From Owenia fusiformis (taxonomy: Eukaryota; Annelida; Polychaeta; Sabellida; Oweniidae), in the NCBI GenBank assembly GCA_903813345.2, contig CAIIXF020000008.1, positions 23,546,822 through 23,610,821 on the forward strand: a DNA stretch of 64,000 bases. Reading direction: 5' to 3'. Shown in pieces: positions 54,901 to 63,600 of this stretch. A program made the translations under genes and the position numbers. The notes below the pieces were generated by a model that did no database searches, had not been told where the DNA came from, and saw only the letters and a program-made list of their open reading frames with translations. The first letter of the stretch is position 1, and each line of letters begins with the position of its first letter.

Positions 54901-55938
54901 ATCACTAAAACTCGTGAGAGAGCCAAAGCCTCTGTATATTGGCCAGGTTTGAGTAAAGAATTAGAGAGTTATGTCACAAAATGTGAAAAATGCACAAAAT
55001 TCAGGAAAAACCCAACTGAGCCTATGATTGCAACAAAACTTCCTGAGCACCCATGGCAAAAATTGGCATTAGATCTCTTTTATCTTGAAAGCAAATGGTA
55101 TCTCTTGATCATTGATTATTTCTCAAGATATGTGGAAGTTGTCAAATTGTCAACAATGACTGCAAAAGAGACCATTACACATCTTAAATCTATATTTGCT
55201 CGCCATGGTTGCCCAGCAGTAGTTAGGCCTGATAATGGCACTCAGTTTACCAGTGGTGAATTCATAGATTTTGCAAATGATTATGGATTTACAATAGATA
55301 CATCTAGTCCTCTATATAGTCAATCTAACGGAGAGGCAGAACGAGCCGTGCAAACTATTAAAAACATTCTCCGTAAAAGTGAGGACATATACAAGGCAAT
55401 ATTATCCTATAGGGCAACACCATTAGAAAACGGCTTTAGCCCAGCTGAACTATTATTTGGACGAAAACTTCGTACTCCATTACCAATGTTGACATCAGAA
55501 CTTGTACCCAGTTGGCCTTATATGAAGCAATTTAAATCTAATGACTTTAAGTTAAAGGCCAGACAAAGGCAGAACTATAATAAAAGACACAAAGTTCGTG
55601 ATTTACCCGAATTATCTCCAGGAGATCAAGTGTTTATTTCTGAGCCAGGAAAAACTAGTGTTACTTCAGGAGTAATTGATAAGCCACATTATGCTCCTAG
55701 ATCATACATTGTAAAAACTGAGAAAGCAGGACTATTGCGCAGAAATCGCAAACATCTCATATCTTCACATGATAAAAACAGTGTTAAACAGTGTGAGGAT
55801 CCAATATTAAGTGACAATAGTGACAGTGAAAATTCTCATCAGTTGAATTTATCTACTTCTCAACAGGCAGAGAATGATAGTGAAACTCAAGTTTCTACAT
55901 CTCCCATGTTAAGGAGATCTACAAATCAAAGGTATTAG
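51946..55938 (+). CDS. Gypsy 1 Gag-Pol polyprotein, 3' end replaced by LINE sequence
   Basis: A single 1330-codon frame. Order: Gag core (residues 40-200), two CCHC knuckles (from about 240, CYRCGKAPHPKDRC and CKRCKIKGHFTEYC), aspartic protease (DTGAD at 325), reverse transcriptase (IADDILVHG, catalytic pair at 607-608), RNase H (SADASSYGIGA near 756), integrase with HHCC zinc site (HHGHQG near 978, CEKCTKF near 1011) and D-D-35-E residues near 1042, 1095 and 1131, then a GPY-like tail (PRSYIVKTEKAGLLRRNRKH). No chromodomain or env. The last four codons come from the LINE; the native C-terminus continues at 57786-57826. Replication genes look intact up to the break. Confidence 0.95.
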   Translation: MADDGEHSDVAAEEVQHQQPLATSTTYHLNPPAPLNFKDGAKEWPKWIRRFERFRMASGLDRDPQERQVNMLIFSMGETAEDIFLSFTFENEASKDEYKTVKTAFEKHFEVRKNVIYKRAQFNRRSQLESESVNTFITDLYKLSEHCSYGTLKEELIRDRIVVGIRDTRLSEKLQLDAALTLQTCITKVRQNEAVKQEQTLLRDMPAATPQNLDEVRKKFNKSHPKSSGFKSESHGLKSCYRCGKAPHPKDRCPAIKVTCKRCKIKGHFTEYCKTKNVHEVACDSDDSDTNSYYLGEVILDIPNKSNMWTTYGTLNEGRVCFKIDTGADVTCISRQVAEECNILNDLHDTDVTLSGPCHQPLQNVLGVYDGSLKINNTTIQDEIYVLQDLQVPLLSRPAIEKANILQRSASVDSVNCNMSDKSYENKYNHMFRGLGKLKGEYSIKLAQNAEPFALATPRHVSLPLYDKVKIELERMLKIGVIFKVEQPTDWCAGMVPVLKREGDVRICADYTMLNEAVQRERYILPKTEEVLGQISGAHVYTKLDANSVFWQVELAEDSKLLTTFITPFGRYAFNRLPFGINSAPEHFQRRMHQILDGLDGVANIADDILVHGKNKNEHDIRLDKVMARLKEHGVTLNKKKCKFAVTQVSYVGFQIGPNSIRVDPEKVDAIMKYPEPTNITELRSFLGMVNQAGRFIDHLAEITKPLRDLLSKKNAWFWSQSQSDAFRKIKNELTKSPTLALYDANAETLISADASSYGIGACMKQKQSDESMRIVMYASRSLSETESRYAQVEKEALASCWACEKFSDFLYGMPEFQIETDHKPLIQLLGSKALIDVPPRIQRFRMRMARFKYTIKHVPGKDLSIADALSRAPVHNTQSEDEIDLENETEMFVHSVKISLPASEKRLAQIIEEQNSDHTCSLAKKYCLIGWPEKSKLNGELKVLWSIRGHLSIMNDILVKDSRIFIPQSLRSDILEKLHHGHQGITKTRERAKASVYWPGLSKELESYVTKCEKCTKFRKNPTEPMIATKLPEHPWQKLALDLFYLESKWYLLIIDYFSRYVEVVKLSTMTAKETITHLKSIFARHGCPAVVRPDNGTQFTSGEFIDFANDYGFTIDTSSPLYSQSNGEAERAVQTIKNILRKSEDIYKAILSYRATPLENGFSPAELLFGRKLRTPLPMLTSELVPSWPYMKQFKSNDFKLKARQRQNYNKRHKVRDLPELSPGDQVFISEPGKTSVTSGVIDKPHYAPRSYIVKTEKAGLLRRNRKHLISSHDKNSVKQCEDPILSDNSDSENSHQLNLSTSQQAENDSETQVSTSPMLRRSTNQRY

Positions 55939-56443
55939 TATTGATGGCAAAAAAGAAACAAAGGTGATTCAATATGCAGATGACACGACATTAATTTTAG
56001 AAAACAAAGAATCAATCTCACATGCATTAACAGAAATAAAAACATTTTCGGAAGTAAGTGGTCTATGTCTCAATCTAGAAAAAACAATTGGCATAGCACT
56101 AGGTAATTTTAAAAAGCAAACCGATGAATACTTTGAAAATATTAAATTCACAAATGAACCAATTAAAACCTTAGGTATTTATATTGGCAATAACAAAGAA
56201 AAATGTGCAGAGCTAAATTGGAACCCCAAAATCTTAGAATTTGAAAAACTGTTCGAATCTTGGAAAAAAAGAAAACTTTCTTTATTTGGTAAAGTACAGA
56301 TTATCAATATATTAGGAATCTCAAAACTAGTATATAACTTTTCTATCCTTGATGTCCCCGAAAGAATTGTCAAAAAAGTAAATTCAATCATTTATAATTT
56401 TATTTGGAAGAAAGATAGAATCAAAAGAAAAACTACAATATAA
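55925..56443 (+). pseudogene. LINE reverse transcriptase fragment (frame 1)
   Basis: Open from the truncation: GKKETKVIQYADDTTLILEN with the catalytic YADD, then KTLGIYIG, and WKKRKLSLFGKVQIINILG, typical of the Tx1/L1 group. It stops at 56443 after KRKTTI; the following domain is in another frame, so a small indel lies near 56430-56445. Confidence 0.88.
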
Positions 56444-56445
56444 AA

Positions 56446-57615
56446 ATTAAAAATGGTGGTTTGGGCTTAATAGACGTTGAAACAAAGATAATGTCATTAA
56501 AAGCAAGTTGGGTGAAAAGAATACAAGATGATGACACATCATGGATTGATATTCCAAAATATTATATCAAACAGTGTGGTTTTAAAATTGATGATTTTAT
56601 AAAAACACATTTTACCAAAGATACAAAACTGCCTATGCCATTGTTTTATAGAGAAATTTTCTTAGCTTTTAATAAATGTAAAACTAGAAACGATCAAAAT
56701 CTAATAGGAGAAATATTTTGGCTAAATGAATCTTTTAAAATTAAAAATGAAGTGGTACACAACATAAAATGGATAAATAGTGGATTTATATATGTTAAAG
56801 ATTTCTATGATGAAAATGGAACCTTCTATAATGAAAACTATATAAAAAACAAACTTGTTAACAAAAGAAATTGGATGATAGAATACATTCTTATAAAAGC
56901 CTGTATAACAAATGTGATGAATAAGTATGATACTACAAAAGTAAAATACACAAACATAAAATATAGGAAAACTTTCCTTTTAGGAAATGATAAATGGATT
57001 AAATTAGAAGAGATGAAAACAAATATGCTATATGATATATTGATAAAAAGTAAACAAGAACGAAATGTTTTAGAAAAACATTGGAGTAATATCTTTAGCA
57101 TTCCTCATGATAAAACGTTTTATGATAAAATATATTCCTTGAAAATAACAAACATGAAATACAAAAAGTATGCTGAATTCAACTTTAAATTACTTCACAA
57201 CATTTTAGCATGTGGAAGTGAGATATGTAAATGGAACTCTAATATTAACCAAAATTGTTCAAAATGTAATATAATTCAAAATGCAAAACATCTTATTTTT
57301 GAATGTAAGCTAGTAGAAACACTATGGAAGGATGTGGAAAAAATATTGAAATGTAAAATACTCTGGAAACATTTTATTCTGGGTTTTTATTGCATGGAAA
57401 GTGATATTATAGCATTTAGAAATTTAATACTTACTATTATAGGTTACACAATATATTCAACATGGGTAAAATTGTCGGAAGAAAGGAATAAATATGAAAA
57501 TGTCAACTTCAAATCAAAAATTGCATCCAATTTAAAGTTTTACGCAAACTGTGTAAATGAAAACGAAAAAGTGAATCATTATTTAGATCAATTTATTAAA
57601 AAATTTATATCATAA
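56446..57615 (+). pseudogene. LINE C-terminal fragment (frame 2)
   Basis: It continues with KNGGLGLIDVETKIMSLKAS and ends with a CX2C-H-C knuckle (CSKCNIIQNAKHLIFEC). The NGGLGL motif and the terminal knuckle are standard for the L1/Tx1 group. About 390 codons are open before the stop at 57615. A 3' UTR of about 120 bases precedes the tail. Confidence 0.88.
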
Positions 57616-57785
57616 ATATGTTGTTGTTTTTTGGTGAAGCTCTATATATTAAAATGTTCTATGTATTTGTAGAAATTGCATGTATTTTTGAATGTTTTTG
57701 TTTTGTAAATATGTTATGTTGAAATAAATGTAAATAAAAAAATAAATAAAAAAAAAAATAAAAAAAATGTTAAGGAGATCTACAA

Positions 57786-57826
57786 GGTCTAGTAAAGCAC
57801 CTCAGAGACTTATAGAAGAAATGTGA
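57786..57826 (+). pseudogene. Displaced C-terminus of Gypsy 1 Gag-Pol
   Basis: Directly after the right LINE duplication the original Gypsy frame resumes and stops at 57824-57826 (TGA), about 14 codons on. It is separated from the rest of the frame by the LINE and cannot be translated with it. Confidence 0.85.
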
Positions 57827-58104
57827 GGTTATAAACTGTATTTTGCATAAGTGAAAAATGATGACATATTTTATGTAGTCATGATGTAAACATTGTTTAG
57901 CATAACCATTTTATATAACATTAAACTACATGATGACATGTTAGACATTGTACTATGTATTCAGTTACATTAAGGTAGTTGATCACTTATGAAACTTTTG
58001 AAGTATTATATATTTTGTGTAAAAACCCTTATGTAACATTTAAAGGAACTGTTCTTTATTCACTACAATGTCATTGCATGTTATTACATTATGTCATTAT
58101 CTCG
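57827..58104 (+). other. Gypsy 1 3' untranslated region
   Basis: AT-rich, non-coding, between the Gag-Pol stop and the polypurine tract. No env-like frame. Confidence 0.8.
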
Positions 58105-58113
58105 AAAGGGGGA
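58104..58113 (+). promoter_or_regulatory. Polypurine tract of Gypsy 1
   Basis: GAAAGGGGGA ends immediately before the TG of the 3' LTR, the position expected for plus-strand priming. Confidence 0.85.
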
Positions 58114-58298
58114 TGTGGTGTTACCTTACCTTAACATGTCATCCACCTTAAGGAGTAGTGTCTTAAGTTACCCGGATGTTGTTGCAAAGTCGCCATCTTG
58201 GATGAAGATTTATATTTAGTTCCAAGTCTGAATAAAGTTTATAATATTACCACATACGTGAATATCTTAGTTAAATGCTTATATACCAGAACACTACA
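58114..58298 (+). repeat. 3' LTR of Gypsy 1
   Basis: 185 bases, TGTGGTG ... ACACTACA. It is 18 bases shorter than the 5' LTR and otherwise differs by one substitution. Confidence 0.95.
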
Positions 58299-58303
58299 AA
58301 AAG

Positions 58304-58586
58304 CATGCGATACATACGTATCTGTCTAACGACCTTGCGATTGAAACCTTATTATCTACAATATTTACCACATTTCTGTTCTGCATTTGTCATTTTATGG
58401 CTTGTTTATACACAGTTTACGTACAGTTAGTATTTTGAGTGGCTCTGAGGCACATATACTGAGAAAACACGAAAAAGGACTAAAAATTATGAACTTCGAA
58501 ATCTCAGCTGGGTAGGTTTACAGCTTATATTCTGCTTCTTGTAGACCACACGACAGATTTAACTCAATCTTTATAACCATTCACAT
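58304..58586. other. Flank of Gypsy 1, no recognised feature
   Basis: Non-repetitive DNA between the LTR and the candidate promoter block. No exon was supported. Confidence 0.4.
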
Positions 58587-58775
58587 ATGCATCACCGAAT
58601 GGAACTAGTTGAAAAGGATAGCTTATCTGTGAATCTTGCCTACAGGCGAAAAAGAGGACATGCTGTCTTTCCCGTCCGCCATTTTTTGTTATCGTTACCG
58701 CAAAATTTGGCCAATTGCCTTGTCGTATCTGTCATGCTATAACACCGTGATATTGGTCTAAATTATAAAGCATCA
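58587..58775 (-). promoter_or_regulatory. Candidate promoter and first exon on the minus strand
   Basis: Read leftwards: TTTATAATTTA (about 58759-58770), the 26-base block at 58724-58749, an ATG at 58682 opening MADGKDSMSSFSP up to a GTAGGC donor (58643), and the 15-base block at 58587-58601. It mirrors 47120-47352. It is on the AEPT strand and upstream of it, but its donor is phase 0 while AEPT's first visible exon needs phase 1, so a direct join is not possible. Confidence 0.35.
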
Positions 58776-59469
58776 CAAACAGGTCCTAGAATATTAATAG
58801 AATAATACAGCAGACGACCCATTCATACTTTCTGCGCAGCATTTCATTCAGACCAATAGTTCAACTGTAGATCATGCACTTTTTCTATCTTAGAACAGGC
58901 CATCCTCCTCTGTCCTGTCCTAAACTTGTCTGCAAAAGAGACCACAAAACATTCTTTTCAAATATTTTAATTATTTTTACATCAGACATGGTTGGATGAT
59001 ATGTCACAAAATTAGAGTTCAAGGTCAATACAGTATTTCGTGATAGAGGCAACGCCGTCCCGGAAGTAAACATGAGGAAAATGGAAAAGTCCAAAAAGCA
59101 TTAACACAAATTTCAATCAAGTACTGTCTATGTCTATGTCAATAATCTGCAAAAGGCTAATAAGCCCATATACAGCAGATATATAATTTAACAGTGATAG
59201 AATTTGAATAGAATATAATTTAAAACCTTAACATTTAAAAATAGATCTATGGTTTACAACTCATTTTAAAATTGAAAGGCACCTTCCTGGTTGGCCCCTG
59301 TACCCCCCTAGGAAATCCCTTTATGTTGAAATACCCTGGGGCGACTGTCAGGCTACCGCGTTGACATCACCCCTCTTTACCAGTAGTGCATGCTTGCTGC
59401 TGTGCACTGGGGACCTTTTACATTAAAACATAGATCTATATTAAAAACACACCTATTTAATTGCAGTTA
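58776..59469. other. Unannotated DNA
   Basis: No transposon end or exon recognised. An ACTTCCGGG motif occurs on the minus strand near 59060. Confidence 0.4.
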
Positions 59470-60067
59470 TTGACATAGGCGCTCCTTCAGTGGCTCCCAC
59501 TGTAGGTCTTGAAGAGCTTTGGTGATGCAGCCTGGTTCCCTTGAGTGACATTTGGTTACAAACCTGGCTGCTCTTCTCTGTACCTGTTCCAACATATCAA
59601 TATCTTTTTGTCGGTATGGATCCCATGCAGAACAGTGGCATACTCTAAATTAGGCCGGACTAGTGACTTATACGCCTGAGCCTTTACTTTTTCAGGGCAT
59701 TGATGGAGGTTGCGCCTGAGAAATCCAAGCACCTTATTGGCTTTGGATACAATAGTTTGAATATGTGTAGTCCAGTGTAAGTTGTTTGTGATGTCAATAC
59801 CTAGGTATGGGATGTGTGTTACCGACTTAAGGTTTTCCCCCAGCTTGGTGTAATTGTGAATGATAGGGGATTTACCTTTGTGAATGTTTAGCACATAGCA
59901 TTTTGATGGATGGAATTTCATTTGCCATGTTGATGCCCAGGAGACCAGTTTATCAAGATTCTCCTGTAGTGTTAATGCATCTTGCTTGCTTTCGACTGTC
60001 ATGAATAAAAGGCTGTCGTCAGCAAATAGTTTAAGACTGGCTGAGGATGATAGGTTATTGCCCATAT
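59470..60067 (-). pseudogene. LINE reverse transcriptase fragment (CR1/Jockey-like)
   Basis: From 60067 leftwards: LKLFADDSLLF with the catalytic FADD, WQMKFHPSKC, VTHIPYLGIDI and KVLGFLRRNLHQCPEKVKAQ, then YKSLVRPNLEYA. At about 59617 the frame shifts; the sequence resumes with WDPYRQKDIDMLEQVQRRAA and ends at a TAA near 59484. The 5' part is cut off by the LTR of Gypsy 2 at 60068. The RT style is that of the CR1/Jockey group. Confidence 0.85.
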
Positions 60068-60217
60068 TGTAATGAGACAATAAACACCGAGTTGTAACAG
60101 AGCATAAACGGAAGCAGTTTTTACATTATCAGTCATTTATTGAATCCAGAACGAGGCTATGACGTCACATCACATTTAAAGGGATACTATAACTTTAGTC
60201 TACATGATTATATGACA
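60068..60217 (-). repeat. 3' LTR of Gypsy 2
   Basis: 150 bases; on the minus strand TGTCATATAATC ... TCATTACA, a TG...CA terminus. An AATAAA (TTCAATAAATGAC) lies in its middle and could be the poly(A) signal. Confidence 0.85.
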
Positions 60218-60230
60218 CCTCCCTTCAAGC
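60218..60230 (-). promoter_or_regulatory. Polypurine tract of Gypsy 2
   Basis: On the minus strand GCTTGAAGGGAGG lies directly before the LTR's TG. Confidence 0.8.
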
Positions 60231-60629
60231 ATATTGAGCACAATATAAGTAACTAAGATCAACTCAATATACCATAGTGGAGTAAGATCACTGTATCATT
60301 GAAGTATATATAAATGTTATGTCCAGCTTGCAAATATAAAGTCTGATACTCTATATGTGTTTCATAATCACTTTAAGTGTCTCTATGCCGATGTATGTAA
60401 ACAAATCAGTTTATGTAGAAATGATTTCTCAAGTTGAATGTCTTAATACAAACACAGTATGTATAACTATATATAATGTAAATAATGTAAATAAACAGAA
60501 GTCCATAGATGTAAATGACATCTATTATGATAACTAGTAATGTGTATGCTACAACTGTCACTGTCAGCACATTACTCTATGTTTAACACTTTCTATATGA
60601 ATCATAACTACATCATATAGCACTATCAA
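60231..60629 (-). other. Gypsy 2 non-coding 3' region
   Basis: AT-rich; no env-like frame. It lies between the Pol stop and the polypurine tract. Confidence 0.75.
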
Positions 60630-63600
60630 TCATTCCTTAAATCTGGCTGGTTTATCTGCCACAATACCAGACCTAGAGCGAGTCTGTATTCCTGGTGGGG
60701 TAACCTTCACTGGTGAATTCACTATAACAGACCTATTCATAGGCTCATTAAATATAGGTGTAGGTATTGGTGGATCAACACCAGGCAAACTCAAAGTAGT
60801 AGTTGGTGCATTATGAACTGTAGCCTTCATAGGGCTATTATTCAAGGATTGAGACACATCCGGTTTGATAGGAATATCTGGGATAAAGCTTGGTTCGGGG
60901 ATAGGATTTTTAGAATAAGTGGAATCTGGCATTAAATGACGCCTGTTACGCCTGATAATCCCTCCCTTCTCAGTCTTTATAAGATAAGATCTTGGACTAT
61001 CTAGGGATTTAACAATGCCCTTAGTACTCCATACATTTTCCCGATCAGTTTTAACAAGCACACGTTCCCCCAGAGTTAACTGTGTCAGTGGTCTTACACC
61101 GTGACGTCTATCATGATAATATTTCTGAGATAACTTTGCATGATTGTCTGTTTTTGCAACTTGTTTCAAATTGGTCCAATTTGGTTTTAATGTCTTTGGT
61201 AATGTCGGTATCGTAGTTTTGATTTTTCTACCCATTAGAAGCTGAGCTGGTGAAATCCCGGTGGACATATGTGGTGAACTACGATAGGCTAACAATCCCA
61301 AAAATGGATCCGACTGCGATAAAACGCGCTTTACTACTTGAACTCCGCGTTCGACGAGTCCATTTGATTGTGCGAAATGTGGCGAGGAAGTAACATGTAC
61401 AAAATTGTATTGTTTCGCGAACAAAGCGAATTCCTCACTTGCGAATTGCGGTCCGTTATCAGAATTGACGCAATCTGGTATGCCAAATCTTGCAAAAATG
61501 TTTTTCATTTTATCAATGACATTCTTTGAAGTTGTATTCTTGTTAAGACACACGAGTTCAGGATATCGAGAAAAATAATCAACAACCACTAACCAGTGTT
61601 TGCTGTCATACTCACATAAGTCAGCTGCTAACAAACTCCATGGTCTGTCTGGCAATGTAGTAGGAATAAGTGATTCATGTCTCTGTGTATGGTTATATTT
61701 CTGACAGTGTTCACACTGATTGACTATTTTTGAGATATCTCTACTAATACCTGGCCACCATACTGACTGATTGGCACGTAGTCTACATTTGGTTATACCT
61801 AAGTGACCTTGGTGAATCTTGTCTAAAATTTCAGAACGAAGTGACACAGGAACTAATATTCTAGAACCATGAGTAATCAAACCATTGTATAGGCTAAGCG
61901 ACCCCTGTTCTGAAAAATATGGTTTTACATCTGGTGGTACTGATTTAATACTGTCTGGCCAGCCAATGGCAATGTACTTACTTACCAACTGTAACTGTAC
62001 ATCCTGAGAAGTCATGTCACGTATACTCTCAAGTAGTTGATCTGATATGGGTCTATTTCTATCAACAGAACACAAGTACTGATTCATATCAGTATCATAA
62101 GCTGTATCATAGCTAGATCTAGTATCTGGTAATGGGTCACGACTCAAGGCATCTGCTATAGACATATCTTTACCTGGTACCCATTTAGCTTTACAATTGA
62201 ATCGCATAAGACGTATCAGTAATCTTTGACATCTGATAGGCACATCATCAATTGCCTTAGAATTGATCAAAGGAACAAGTGGTTTGTGATCTGTATCAAT
62301 AATATACTCACCCAGTCCTGTCAGAAATTTACTAAAATGCTCAGAGGCCCACACAGAAGCTAGACACTCTTTCTCAATTTGAGCATAGTTTCTCTCAGTG
62401 TTTGATAAGGTACGAGAAGCAAAAGCAACAGGTTTCCACTCTGATTCATGTTTCTGTAATAAACAAGCACCCAAACCAAAGCTAGAAGCATCTGCACTTA
62501 CCTTAGTAGGTAGATCTACATTGTAAAATGCGAGTACTGGTGCCTTACTTACACATTGTTTCAAATCAGTAAAAGCTTTCTTTTGTGCCTGCTCCCACAC
62601 AAATGCAGTATCTTTACGAAGTAATTCATATAGCGGAGCAGCTACAGTAGACATGTGTGGTATAAACTTTGATAAGAAGTTTAACATACCCAGAAATCTT
62701 CTCAATTCAGACACATTTGTAGGTTCATTTAAATTCATGATTGCTTTGACATGTTCAGCAGTAGGTGAAACACCCTCTTTTGATATAGTATTACCTACAA
62801 AAGTCACGCTTGGTTGCGAATATCGACATTTCCGCTTGTTAAGCTTGATACCGGATTTTCGAATGATTTCCATAACGACTTTTAATCTCCGATCATGTTC
62901 TGCCTGATCTCGGCCATGTACAATGATATCATCTATCACGATTTCAGCACCATCAACACCTCTGAATATTTCCGCCATGCGACGTTGATAACTTTCACTA
63001 GCGAAGTTCAACCCAAATGGCATTCTGTTAAATTTATATCTACCGAATGGTGTGATGAATGTAGTAAGGTATGACGATTCCTCATCTAAAGGAAGTCCGA
63101 GAAAACTGTTAGAAGCATCAAGAACTGAGAAAACAGTTGAACCATTAAGTTTGTGAAGAATCTCATCTGAAGTAGGAAGCATGTATTTCTCTTTTTTCAC
63201 ATTTTTATTCAACTGTCTCAAATCTACGCAGAGTCTAGGTTCCGAATCATTTTTCTTTTCAACGACCACGATCGGCGCGCAGTAATCCGTAGGCTTTGTG
63301 ACTTTTGATATGACCCCTTGACTCTCAAGTTTCTCAAGTTTCGATTTCACTTTAGGAAGTAATGGTAAACTCACACGACGCGATGTAGTAACAGCATAAG
63401 GCTTACATGTAAGATCATCCTTAAGTTCAATATGTAAAGGTTCACACGTCAATTTACCAATCTCACCGAAACAGTCAGAGTATTTGTCTTGTATGTCAGA
63501 ACCAGTCAATTTCTTAACAACAGAAGTTAGGCTACATAGACGCTTGATAAGTCCCATTGACACAGAACAACCCCGAGATAGTAAATTAATCCCAGCATGT

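Larger units (their letters stand above)
55925..57766 (+). mobile_element. 5'-truncated Tx1/L1-like LINE inside Gypsy 1
   Basis: A 19-base duplication, ATGTTAAGGAGATCTACAA, flanks it at 55906-55924 and 57767-57785. It begins within the reverse transcriptase and ends in an A-rich tail (57733-57766). The length is 1842 bases. Confidence 0.97.
51557..58303 (+). mobile_element. Gypsy LTR retrotransposon 1, young, broken by a LINE
   Basis: A 5-base duplication AAAAG flanks it (51557-51561 and 58299-58303). LTRs lie at 51562-51764 and 58114-58298. The single Gag-Pol frame starts at 51946. A 1.84-kb LINE sits near its 3' end. Without the LINE the element is about 4.9 kb. Apart from one 18-base length difference the LTRs differ by one base, so insertion was recent. 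It has no env-like frame. Confidence 0.96.

Noticed and set aside
58643-58682. MADGKDSMSSFSP segment as the first AEPT exon
   Set aside because: Its GTAGGC donor is phase 0 and would put the FTPGP exon out of frame unless another exon lies between.
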